A stretch of DNA of 64,000 bases from Paraspadella gotoi. Its lineage: Eukaryota > Chaetognatha. The stretch lies in the NCBI GenBank assembly GCA_051294375.1, contig CM119265.1, forward strand, positions 964,089 through 1,028,088, in the 5' to 3' direction. Positions 1 through 10,400 of the stretch are shown piece after piece; position 1 is the first letter of the stretch, and each line of letters starts with the position of its first letter. Position numbers and translations under genes: made by a program. The notes under the pieces are model-generated. The model saw only the letters and a program-made list of their open reading frames with translations, had not been told where the DNA came from and searched no databases.

Positions 1-627
1 ACCAGTGACATCGACGCCGTTTTTGGCGCCACCTTAGAACGCGCACCCTCCTACCCTTCAACTGATTTCCGGCGACCTCTACTGACGATCCCGAAATCGA
101 GACCACGTCCTCGAGCGCCCGAAAGTCAGGTCACGCCTGATTCACGTCATCAATTGCTTGTTCCCCGCTCGGCCACTTCCGGAGTTCATTCCAACATCCG
201 CCTGATTAATTCCTTGCCGAGTTCGAACTTTCTGAATCCCGCCCCGTATTACTACACGCCTCATGAGAGCCATGCCATGCTCGCTCGCGCCATGCCGACC
301 ACTAAAACCACAATCCCCGCTCCTTTTCATAATCGGTCCCGAGTCATCAAAAATTCCGCTAATATTTTTCATCCTCGCCCCACGGCCGCCCCTAATGGTG
401 GCATGCCCGGGTCCCTTCGCGCCATGCCCCGCCCGAAAGAGGCCATGCCTTACTATCTCGTGACCGCCTCTCCCGTTTATCCCACCTCCCATAGGAGTCC
501 GTCTCTCTTTGCCTCCTCGACTACACGACATCTCGCTCCAGCTAATTCTTCCACTACACCTCGTCCCTCGTTTCCTCAACATCATCTTCCTTCCGCTCCT
601 ACTGATCCCCGAAGGAAAAACCCTTAA
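1..627 (+). CDS. 3' coding end of an unrecognised Ser/Pro-rich protein (partial)
   Basis: One reading frame is open from the first base of the window to a TAA at 625-627, about 208 codons, in GC-richer sequence than the DNA that follows. The translation is rich in Pro, Ser, Thr, Arg and His, with several Ala-Met-Pro motifs (HAMLARAMP, SLRAMP, KEAMP) and no domain I recognise, so it reads like the disordered tail of a longer protein whose start lies to the left. No splice site is needed within it. The antisense frame is open for 147 codons over the same region but is less continuous. If MNS1 has a terminal exon further left, this gene would be nested in an MNS1 intron on the opposite strand. 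Function unknown; the coding call rests on frame length and composition only. Confidence 0.45.
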   Translation, partial: TSDIDAVFGATLERAPSYPSTDFRRPLLTIPKSRPRPRAPESQVTPDSRHQLLVPRSATSGVHSNIRLINSLPSSNFLNPAPYYYTPHESHAMLARAMPTTKTTIPAPFHNRSRVIKNSANIFHPRPTAAPNGGMPGSLRAMPRPKEAMPYYLVTASPVYPTSHRSPSLFASSTTRHLAPANSSTTPRPSFPQHHLPSAPTDPRRKNP

Positions 628-1436
628 GCACTCCTCATTGTCAAGACAAGGCGCGCGGACGGGCCGGTTGAGAGCGGTGTGGTCGCTTCGTGGTCCGTGT
701 CTTTACAAGGATGAGTGTCGAAAGAAACCCGATCGTCGAGATGCCTTGGCTTCTTTACATTTCAAATAGTATTTTTCGTTTTTACAATCTATGTTGGGCT
801 CAAATTTATCATTTACACGCCGGAATAGAAGCACTTAGTAATCAATCTTTATATGAATTAACTATTTACACAAAGTATAAATTATTTTTTATTTCTTTAC
901 ATCGCAATTCTTTCGTCCCCCCCCCCTTGATTTGTTACATTGGCGCTTTGGTGTCTGCTTTTTGTTTGGCGAATAATTAAGTTAAGAATACTTAACAATA
1001 CTTAAGTGACTTCCATTGAACTCGAGCCGATTTATTTATTATATCACGTTCGCACTTCAAACAGAAATCGTGACGTTTTTTGAATTAACTTGCTTACCAC
1101 CCCCCTCCACCTCCCCTAGCAGCATATTTCACGCTGATAGTTTTTTGGTCATTTCTCTGCGCGTTGATGACAATCATGAACATTACGAAGATTTAAGTTA
1201 TAGCTATTTTAGTGTGTAGACTAAAGGAGACAACCGTACTTATGATTGTAAATGCTGTGATCGATTCGTTTATAATTTAATTTGTATTTTACTTTATTTC
1301 TAAATTTTGTGCGTTGATTTATGAAATATTTGCTTTAATTTGATTTAGAAAAGATTTGCTTTGATGCACTTGGATGTAAATTAACTGATTTTGGTGACTT
1401 TTTTTCATGCAGCCGCCCCATTTCCTCGCAGCTTTT

Positions 1437-1490
1437 GTCCTTACCCCGTTCGCATTTTTGTCCTTACCCCGTTCGCATTTTTGTCCTTAA
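1437..1490. repeat. 23-bp tandem repeat
   Basis: A 23-bp unit beginning GTCCTTACCCCGTTCGCA occurs twice and is followed by a partial third copy. It lies just upstream of the microRNA cluster. Confidence 0.8.
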
Positions 1491-1543
1491 CCTTTTTGTA
1501 AGTTTTGTCCTCAACTTTATCGCTCATCTTTCCCTCTGTCCTT

Positions 1544-1610
1544 TTAGTGGGTGAGCTTTCTGGTCATGTTCTCTTCTAGTTTAACCATGACTAGAATCCT
1601 CGCTCACTAA
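1544..1610 (+). ncRNA. mir-279 family: miR-279-family precursor hairpin 1
   Basis: The sequence folds into a hairpin with arms of about 25 nt (two mismatches, three G-U pairs) and a 17-nt loop. The 3' arm carries TGACTAGAATCCTCGCTCAC from position 1588. The seed GACUAGA, preceded by U, is the miR-279/miR-996/miR-286 seed (miR-44/45/61 in nematodes), and in that family the mature RNA also comes from the 3' arm. Mature RNA is inferred at about 1588-1609. It is the first of four similar hairpins on the same strand within about 600 bp. Confidence 0.85.
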
Positions 1611-1718
1611 AATGTGGATGACATTCCTCACCCTTCTTCAGTATTCAAGGCATTCCTCAGCATGCAAAGCATTCCTCATCGCGTATATTTTAATCTTCTC
1701 GTCCTAAGCCTATTTTCG

Positions 1719-1784
1719 TTAGTGGGTTAGTTTTCTGGTCGTGTGACATTTCCTTCAACCATGACTAGAATCCTAGCTCACTAA
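1719..1784 (+). ncRNA. mir-279 family: miR-279-family precursor hairpin 2
   Basis: A second hairpin of the same design. The 5' arm begins TTAGTGGGTTAG and the 3' arm holds TGACTAGAATCCTAGCTCAC from 1762. The seed is the same as in hairpin 1; the mature sequence differs at one base of the 3' half, matched by a compensating change in the 5' arm (GTTAG rather than GTGAG). That covariation supports selection on the fold. Confidence 0.85.
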
Positions 1785-1846
1785 ACGAGAGAGAGGCCTA
1801 CTGCAGCAATTGGGGGTTTCTCTCTCTCTCTCTTTCTTGTCTTTTT

Positions 1847-1914
1847 CGTTAGTGGGCGAGATTTCTGGTCCTGTTTCTCTTTAATTCATGACTAGACTTC
1901 TCGCTCACTAAACG
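1847..1914 (+). ncRNA. mir-279 family: miR-279-family precursor hairpin 3
   Basis: Third hairpin, flanked by CGTTAG and CTAAACG, which extend the stem. The predicted mature RNA starts at 1889 with TGACTAGACTTCTCGCTCAC: same seed as hairpins 1 and 2 but a different central segment, which it shares with hairpin 4. Confidence 0.85.
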
Positions 1915-2078
1915 AGAAGCGGTTTATGCTTTAAGTTTCACGTAATAAACGTCAAACGAATTTAAAAAAAAACATTTTACCGCCGAGAATAAAGAAATTA
2001 TTAATTTATAAATACAAAACTCATTTCGCGTCGTAATTTTCCTCTAAAGCTCAACCAATTTTCTTTTCTCTCCTCCTT

Positions 2079-2149
2079 CGTTGGTGAGTGAGTTTTCTGG
2101 TCGTGTCTTTACTTTTCACTCATGACTAGACTTCTCGCTCACTCAAACG
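2079..2149 (+). ncRNA. mir-279 family: miR-279-family precursor hairpin 4
   Basis: Fourth hairpin. The predicted mature RNA starts at 2123 with TGACTAGACTTCTCGCTCAC, identical over these bases to hairpin 3. Stem-base sequences CGTTGGTGAG and CTCAAACG pair. Hairpins 1/2 and 3/4 form two sequence pairs, suggesting tandem duplication. Confidence 0.85.
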
Positions 2150-2348
2150 AGGGTCGGCTCATAAAGACTCAAATCAGAAACGGAGACACGAATAAAAAAA
2201 CAAACAAAAAAAAGAAAAAATAAAAGAACCGAAAGGAGTTAAAATCGCTTCATCATCGAAGAACAAAATAAAATTTAAAAAAATCGCTGCGCAAAAAAAA
2301 AACTCCGATTCAGTATCTCACTTTCTCTCGCCCTCCTCGGAAACTCAC

Positions 2349-5300
2349 CCGCGAACTTCTGAAGCAGCAGCCTCTTCATCTCCTCCTCTTCTTCCCGCTC
2401 CGCCGCGTCTTTTGCGGCCTTCCGCTCCATGGCGTCTCTGAAGGCGCGCTGCATCGAGCGTCGCTCCGTTACGCGACGCTTGAAGTCATTCTCTTCCTTC
2501 ATTCGCGCTTGGAACTCCTGTGAGAGTTGGGGGGTGACAGCGTTGGAAATGTGGACTATGAATTTGGAGTGGGTTGTTTTGGAAATTGGTTAAGGGTTAG
2601 CTAACTCTATAGAAAAAATATAATCTAATCTAAAAGAAAGTGAAACTTTGTGGCGATTTTAATAAGAGGATGTTAATCGGGTCTGAAGGAGGATTGACAC
2701 GACCCAGTCTGTCCCAAAGATTTCCTGGGGTCCGAAGACGTAGCAAAATTTCTTTAGTCACTGATCGATCGTAACTAAGTCTCCAGTGACTAGAAGTTTT
2801 GCTTACGACTTTTGCCCTCAAATTTCGACTTTAAACGGGGTGAAAAAAGGAAAAACAAAATGAATAAAAGTCGCCGTAAAAGTCGAAATCAAATGTGGGA
2901 GAAAAAAAGGAACCAATAATAAATAAAAATCAAAATAGTGATATTATAAACAAATGATTTTAATTATTGGCGTTAGATCCTTGAAATTCGGCCTCGGTTT
3001 TCCCGTTGATCTTTTCTCTTCGCCCGATTATTTGCGGCGAGATCAGCGCGAAAACCGTCGCCGGTCAAGGGTGCCCCTATCGCCTTCTACCCGAAAAATT
3101 ATTTTATACTCGTCGTTGGACTTCGTTAATTTTTATTCCTCGCTCGTTTTCTTTGCACTTGGATCATGTGAAGTCTTGATTTCTTCTATATTTTTATATT
3201 ACTATTAACTTCCGTACTTCTCCGTCCCTCTTACAATCAATTATTCCCATCCCTTTTCATATTCTTTTTGCTCTTTGCCTTCCCCATCCCACACTCTACC
3301 CATTTTCCCCCTCCCCTCTTCATCCCTCCTCTAACCTTTTCCTCTTCAGCCAGATCCAGCACGACCCGCTCCATCTCCTCCTTCGCGTCCTGCTCCTCCA
3401 TCATCTTCCTCGTCAGCTCCTGCAAGATCTTTGCTCCCTTGTCCAAGGCCGCCTTCTTGGCCGCCAGGCGGAGCGACTCTCTTTCTCGTTGCTGAGCGGC
3501 GAATTTGGCAATGCGGCTGAATAGTGAAGAGAGGAAGATTTGGTAAGTTTATTTGAGTGGGGGTTGGGTGGATTCAGTTGGGACGACTTCCAAGCGAGTG
3601 GTTTTCAAAAGTTTATACAATATGAGATGAATAGAATTAGCTAATTTTCATTCATTCAAGTGTGAAACTAAATCAAACTTGGCTTTTAAAAATGTAGTTA
3701 TAGTGAATATTTTAGTTTTTAACTCACTTGTTTTCTTCTTCCATCTGCTCTCTCTCCATCTTCTTCCACATTTCTCTCGCGGCCAAAAATTCGGCGATAA
3801 AATTCTTCATTGTCTCAGCCTTAAAGAGAAAGAATTAAAGGTTTCATTGTTTGTCTTTCTTTCAAAACTGACTCACCTTTTCCGCCTTGTTCCTCTTCTC
3901 CTGCTCTTCCTCCTCGTGCAACTTCCTCACCACCTCGTCCACGAGCAGCTTTTCCTTAAGAGCCTCCTCGTACTCTTCCTGCTTCTTCCTCGCCCGCTCT
4001 TCCTGCTGCCGCTCCAGATCCTGGTGGAGGAGTAAAAGGAGGAAGGAGAAGAAAGAGAAAAATTGAAAAAGAGAAATATTTAGACATAATTTAAAGTGTG
4101 AGCCCACAAAATGTACATATTATGGTGGATTAAAATCCACCAACCGTTCATCAGCGGCCATTGTGCAGGAGGCAAGTCATTCGCCTCCCAACCCAAAGGT
4201 CCGGGGTTCTAGCCCGGTGGTCGCCTAGCAGTTAAGAAGGACGGGGCGCTTATCCCGACTGTAGCACGGTGTTACAGCCTGATCCAAACCTCAGGGATTG
4301 CTTATATTGAACGGTTGTCACTAACTCATAACAATTATTATTGTCTCTTCAATATTGTACAGCAACTCGGCCCATCCTAATTTTTAATGTCCCATACCCA
4401 ATTTTCACCTGTTGATATTTGATCTGATCGGCGTATCTCTGTTCCGCTCTTTTCTGATCTAACGCCTCGGCTCTCTCCATCTCTTGCTTCATCCGATTCG
4501 CGATCTCCGCCTCTCGCTGGGCCTCGTCAAAATCGCGAGCCCGCTTCTCCGCCATCTGCGCTTGACGCTCCTTTGCTGAAGAAAGTGATTGGGTTGTTGG
4601 TCAATATCAAGGCTAAAAGAGATTAGTAGGAATTAAACTCTGGTTAAATATGGTAAGAATGTCGCAGTAACCAATTACCCTACGTAGTACTCTAATGCTC
4701 TGGCCAAGTTAAATGATTGAACTGATTTTCAATCATAAAGCAGTAAAAATTCAAAATCATCCTTAGAGATCATTAAATAGTTGCCGAGTTTTCTAAACCA
4801 CGGCTATCGAATTCCTTGGTCATCTTTCTCATTCCATCTTTCTCTTGCCATCTCCTTGATCTTAGTCTGTTGTTTATTCTCCGCACCCTTCCCAACACTC
4901 ACCAGTGTATCCCTCCTTGATCTTGGTCTGTAGTTCCCTCAGCTCGAGGCTGCTCTCCCTGATCTGACGCCTGATCCTCTCGTCCCTGTCCGTTTCCAGC
5001 TGAATCCTCGCCATCTCAGCCGCCAGCCGCTCCTCCTGCTCCTTCTGCTGGCAGCGGAGGAGATTGTCTCTCTCCGATTTTTGCTGGAGAGAGTGGGAGA
5101 CAGAGTGGAGGAGAGAGGGGGGATAAAGATAAGGGAAAGAGGGGAAAATAAGAGAGTGAAAAAGACCGGAGTGGAAAAATAATTAAACTAAAATGTAAAA
5201 AACAAAGTGAAAATGTAATGTAAACAAATGTAAAAATGAAAAAAGTCAAATGAAAATTAGTATTTTAAGTCTTCATTAGATAATAAATAAGCAAACTTTA

Positions 5301-6179
5301 ATCATGTCAATTCCAGGCTATTACAAGACATTTAACTTTTCAGAATCATATTTCCAAACTTGTATTTGTTTATTTTCGTCCAGACATTCATGCATGGGCA
5401 CCGTTTCACCCGAACGATCAACCAACTCCAAAGTCTCACCAACGCCTCTTCCATCTGCTTCTCTTGCTGCTGCATCATCATTCGTCGCTGGAAATTCTTG
5501 ATTCCCGCTTTTTCTTCTGCTTCGGAGAAAATTTCCCGACGAATGACCTGGAAGAGGAAAAAAGAATACGGAGGTTTGGAAAATGTGGAATTAAATTGAA
5601 AAGGGATAATTGTGGATTAAGGCGCTAATTGGGATAAAGAGTGCTATCCTCTTTAACCCCTCTTGCAGCCATGGAACGAGTCCTGAGCTAGGAACCATGC
5701 TTGAGGTTTACGGCCGTCCTCACGCTTCCCCGCAGGTAGATACCATTGGGGATCGATCCCGGTACTTAATAGGCATGAGCTGATAGTATTACTCAATGAG
5801 CCACCGGGTGACGACTGTTAATAGGCGGGGGTGACCTTATTGCAATGCCCGACTACATAAAGATTTATAATATATTATATTATTTTATTTATCTTTTTCT
5901 CGAATCAACTACCTCATTCTGATCCTTGATGAACTGCTTCATTTGTTCGTCGCCTGCGAACTCACCTTCGCCCGCCGCTTTATTCAGCAGCTGGACGATC
6001 CCGCGCTGCGGCAGCGGCTGCGGGTGTAGAAAGGGTTTCAGGGTGAGAAGATTAGAAAGAGATGAGTTTAGGTTGGAGAGAGGAAATATTAAGCGACTTG
6101 TCCGATTGTTAAAAATAAAAGGAAACGTGGAATTTTATGCGTCATTTTTTCCCTTACCCTCTCGAACCAAACTTACCAT
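2349..6179 (-). CDS. MNS1: Meiosis-specific nuclear structural protein 1 (axonemal coiled-coil protein), C-terminus missing
   Basis: Minus-strand exons, in transcript order: 6177-6179 (the ATG alone), 5913-6017, 5440-5547, 4903-5083, 4409-4575, 3877-4020, 3728-3819, 3336-3516, 2349-2517. Phases agree at every join and give 383 residues plus one base. The product is almost entirely Glu/Arg/Lys/Gln-rich coiled coil and follows MNS1 in order: RLAAEMARIQLETDRDERIR, RQIRESSLELRELQ, KEKLLVDEVVRKLHEEEE, EFLAAREMWKKMEREQMEEE and KRLLLQKFAG. MNS1 is a microtubule inner protein of cilia and flagella needed for sperm tails and motile cilia (established family knowledge). Vertebrate proteins run to about 495 residues. 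The last exon here ends at a good donor (GCG G|GTGAGT), and I found no continuation between 1 and 2348, so roughly 100 C-terminal residues are missing or lie left of the window. Confidence 0.88.
2518..3335. other. MNS1 intron, nothing recognised
   Basis: This 818-bp minus-strand intron has short open frames on both strands but none with a recognisable domain. I see no repeat family or RNA gene in it. Confidence 0.5.
4115..4325 (+). mobile_element. tRNA-derived SINE-like repeat, family C
   Basis: The sequence contains a pol III B-box-like motif (GGTTCTAGCCC) and recurs in the window at 45010-45230 and 45405-45630 (both inverted) and 63910-64000. It is flanked by imperfect inverted segments (GGATTAAAATCCACCAACCG at the left, GAACGGTTG at the right). 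It sits in an MNS1 intron between coding exons. Confidence 0.7.
5640..5860 (-). mobile_element. tRNA-derived SINE-like repeat
   Basis: On the minus strand a tRNA-like body is visible, with the A-box-like TGGCTCATTGAGTAATA followed by the B-box-like GGATCGATCCC. A related body with CCGGTGGCACATTGATAAAA occurs at 24437-24610. The element lies in the MNS1 intron between exons 5440-5547 and 5913-6017. It is not a functional tRNA, because no cloverleaf with matching acceptor arms was found. Confidence 0.55.
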
Positions 6180-7401
6180 TTTTATGATTTCTTTTAACAG
6201 CGACGGTCGAATCAAGATTGAAAAAAGTGGGAATCGTAGATTTCGGGTGAGTCGGAGAAAAATGATTAATTATCCGATGGACGAAAAGAAAGAAAACTGA
6301 GAAGAAAGAACAATTTTCTCACTAAATTCTAACGCGACGTAAATAAAAATATTTTCCGTTTTAAATCCAAGTTTGATGCGAATTAAGAAAGAGGACGTAA
6401 ATTTCCTATTCGTGTCTTTGCGCGCAAAGACTGAGATTTAAGGGTTTAACATTTAGTCTTTTATTAAAGATTAAAATAAATTGGCAATGTTATAAATTAG
6501 CTTCGCTGGTTCCGCCACACGATCATTGAAAATTGTTAGTTTGTATTTTTATCAAATTTTATTTAGTTTCCATTATGAGTATCAAAACATAATATTGGTG
6601 ATTAACATCGAGTAAATTTCTTGTTTTGATACTCGAATTATTTGAAAAAAGAATTGTTATATTTATGTCCATAGAGTTTCGGGTGTTGTTACATTAATTC
6701 TAGTCGTGTTTCTCTCAAATCTCGGGCCAGATGTTCTGTAAGCTTCCTCTGTTGTCATCCTCTGCTCAGTTCGTTGCTAAGCGACCGCCTAAGCCAATCG
6801 ACTCCTTCCCTTAAATTGCTCGTTTTTGTTCATCGTCCTTTCCTTTTAATGTTTTTGCTAGGTTAAACTTTTCCATTTAGTTTTAATCTCGTTAGTCAAA
6901 CTCTGACAACAAACTTTAAAGTTCTTCACGAAGTCGCAAAACTGAAAAAAAAACACAAAAAAATCTTCAATCTGAATCGAGGCTATGACGTCATTGGGTC
7001 GTTTCCATTTGTCGAATCTAAGATTGAAAACAGACGCCGAATTTCTTTTCTTTCGCTATGACTGATTCTGGAATCAAAGGCAAAGCCTGATTCTCCATCA
7101 AAAGGAGACAATCTCTCCAGCATCCTTGAACACTCTCGACTCTAACCGACATTAGCCGACAGAGAACCCATTTGTCTTCCATTTTGACTTTTGCCCGAAA
7201 AACTGAAGATCATCTCTCCCGACCCTTTTAACGGACTTTCGCATTTTATTGTTCCTCCACAGAATATTGAAAGAAGACCTGGACCATTAAGTCGTTTGCC
7301 AAAGATTGGCTTCTTCGTCTTAACTTTGGGACTAAATTTGGAAAAAGCCTGGTGGGCCGAAATTAACTCTGTTGACTAAATATCTCCCTCTCTCGGCAGC
7401 C
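6180..7401. promoter_or_regulatory. Divergent MNS1/CHTOP intergenic region with CRE plus CCAAT box
   Basis: The MNS1 start (6179, minus) and the CHTOP start (7402, plus) point away from each other with about 1.2 kb between them. At 6986-6997 there is a full palindromic cAMP-response element, TGACGTCA, overlapping an inverted CCAAT box (ATTGG), an arrangement common in bidirectional animal promoters. The CHTOP ATG is preceded by TCTCTCGGCAG, a good 3' splice site two bases upstream, so a non-coding first exon probably lies in this interval. No other gene is seen here. Confidence 0.4.
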
Positions 7402-10400
7402 ATGTCCGGAATTCCCGGCAAAATCGTGCTCAAAAGCACCACCAAGATCAGCCTGACCGAACGGTACGGACCGAGAATGAGATTGGTGTCCGACAAGGCC
7501 TTGGATAGGTCGGACGGATGGACGGGCCGAGCGGCTCGTGATTTAGCGAAGGAGAATCGAGTGTGATTGGAATCGTATCTCTCTCCGAAATCTCAGAACC
7601 GCGAAGTTTTGAAAGGAGGTCGTTTAAAAGAGTGAGAGCGAGTCGATTAGCAACGACGGAGACAGAGACATCCCTCTTCGAGGAAGTCGTGGATGCGTTG
7701 GGTATCGAGAGAAAGCGAGACGGTTGGCAACGATGGAGACAGAGACAGCCCCGTTCGAGGAGGGCGTGGATGCGTTCGGTATCGAAACTCTAGGATGAAA
7801 AAAAGGTTTTGATTTCCTTGAGTAAGACGAATGCATCGCGAACCCGTCCTCAGTTTGTTGATGGAGAAAGTTATGATTAAAAAGATGGGTAAAGAGAGAG
7901 AGAGAGGTGGGCTCGTCTCTTTGCGCATGAGCGGAAGACGTGTCAGGTCGTGTTTCGGTGGCTGTGGAAAATATTTATATTAAGTTTATTATTATAATAT
8001 TTAATCCATTGTTAAATATTTATCCAATAAAAAATATCCATTGTGAGATTAATAACGTTTAAATATGTATAAAATTTTCCATATGTCTGAACTTTACTTA
8101 AAATTTGTTTGAAGTTCAATTATTGATCTATATTACATCCATCGTTCGGACCTGAACCCGTGTGAGAAATATTCAAAAGGGAGTCGAGACAAGTTTAATC
8201 CTTGGAGACACTTACCACCTGCAATGCGGCCAGACAGAAAAAGACTCCTTAAGTTTAAGAAAAAAATATTTCCCGCGATGATTGCGAGCGTCTCCCCTAA
8301 TTAAGAGATCTGGTATTTTAAGTCTATGGGGTTATTTGGATTTGAATTCATATCGTGCGATTATTCGACGCATCAATTGTTACAATCCTTGATCACAACC
8401 AAGATTCGCGGGCATTCGACAAAACGCGGCCGTTTATCAACAGAATGCCCAGCAAGTTAAGGTTCTACGGCCGGCAGCCGGAGTTTATAACGGAACAGGT
8501 ATGAGTATTCGATTGAAATTTTCTTATGAAATTGGTACAATCAATAAGAAAATTATTAATTCGGTCAATAAATAAGGTCTCTTGCCCCTTACTTAGCACT
8601 GGCTCTGGTGGGTTAAGGCCCCCGTCCCTTTTACAAGATGATAACATAGCCGGTCGCAGGACCCTGCAATAGTGATGTGAAAATTATAAAATTTAAGAAA
8701 ATTAAAATTTAGCCATAACTTTGGTAAATTAATTTTTTAATTTTATACATTAGTAAGCACCAGTGAGCTATATTTATATAGTAATAAGTATATAATAGGC
8801 TAAAATTTCAAATTCTTTTTTAAAAATTCTTTCATTACGTTGGTTAAAAATTTAAAAACAATATGCCAATTTTCAATTTCCAGCCTAAAAATATAGTTTT
8901 TTATAATTTTTACCTACTTTATGACAAAATTTTTGAAAAAAAAAACTATAGATTAGTATTCATTAATATGATAGTTTTCAAGATATAACTGCTAAATTTT
9001 GATTCCAAGCTTTCACTTGACCCTACCCTGCAAGCTTGAAAGCAAGACTCTCACGGTCTAGTGAGAGTGTGCTGCGCATTGGGATGGGGCTTCTCTTTGT
9101 AGGCTTTAGGTGGCTTTTGACCCTCAGAGACGCCCCCTGTCACTGGCGCGGTTACCCTAGAACGGTCTAGCTTTGCCAACGCAGAGAGATGTCGTTAGAA
9201 CTATGAATTTACCGCCACACTTCCCTATTTACCGCCACACTTCCCTATTTATTCTTACCCATTATAATTTTAATTTTATCGTATGAAATCAGTAGATTCA
9301 ACCAATATTATAGTTGAATTCTCTTCTCTGAATATTTTGCCTCCACGTCACAAGTTAGTATTTTTTTATTAATATTATATTATTATATTATTATACGTAC
9401 CACTTCATTGATAAGGCAGCGAAATGATGTGCAGGTTTATGAAATATAATTTGAGTCCAATTTTATAAAACTTTTATGAATACTAAAAAATGTTCTTTAT
9501 TTATAGTATTTTATTTCGTTTGTGGTCAGGTTTCCGTGGTCCCCTCGGCTCCACCAGTCCCCGCGATCGAATGAGACGAGACACTCAGACTTCCCAGCGA
9601 AACATGAGGTTGGCCCAACAGATGGCGAACAGGCCAGCGGTGCTCGCCGCGATGAAGCTTAAGCAGGTCAGTTTGGAATCGCTTAAATTTCTGATTCGTT
9701 TTAAAGTAGTATTTTAGAGAAACTGATGTTAAGCTTTAAAAAATTTGTAGTTATGCTTACGCGATTCTCATTGGTCGATGAAAAGTTCCGTAAATAAATG
9801 TAATTCGAATTAATAATAAATATTACTAAATTAAGCGTGAACCTTGATAATCGTTAATGAAGCAAAATATTCCGAAAACATAATTTTCCCCACGCAGCGA
9901 AGCCTCCGCTACAGATTGGGCACGCCCAACCGCGTCTCTCCTCTCCCGCGTTCATCGCTTCCGGTTCGAGCGCGACTCGGGCGCCTCCCGCGGACGAACG
10001 GAAGGACGGGCGGCTTCGGCGTCGGAAGGGGACGAGGTTGGGGCAGGGGATATCGAGGTATGGAATTTGGGCTTGGGCTGATTGGGCTAGGAGAATGTCA
10101 TGGAATTTTTTTGTACGGATGGTTTCCTATGGAACATGTCAGGGAAGGTAGTGGCTTTTTTATGTAAATTAGGTAGTAATTATTACACGTTTTTAGGCTA
10201 AGATCATGAGAATAACTTAATACAAAGGTAAAGACAAAACATGAACTAAAGAGATACTTTACCGATTTTCTATTTGCCCTTTAGGCCGTGGAACCAGAGG
10301 GTTGGCATTCGGGATCAGGTAAACCAGTTATGATGAAATCAGCAGAATGAGCCTTGGATAATTAGTACTTTTTCGAAATTTGTCCAAACTTAATCGTTGT

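Noticed and set aside
4115-4325. tRNA gene
   Set aside because: There is a B-box-like motif but no complete cloverleaf or anticodon arm; the element occurs four times as a dispersed repeat, so it is a SINE.
7563-7793. 76-codon frame in CHTOP intron 1
   Set aside because: It covers a two-copy tandem duplication and does not join either flanking CHTOP exon in a meaningful way.
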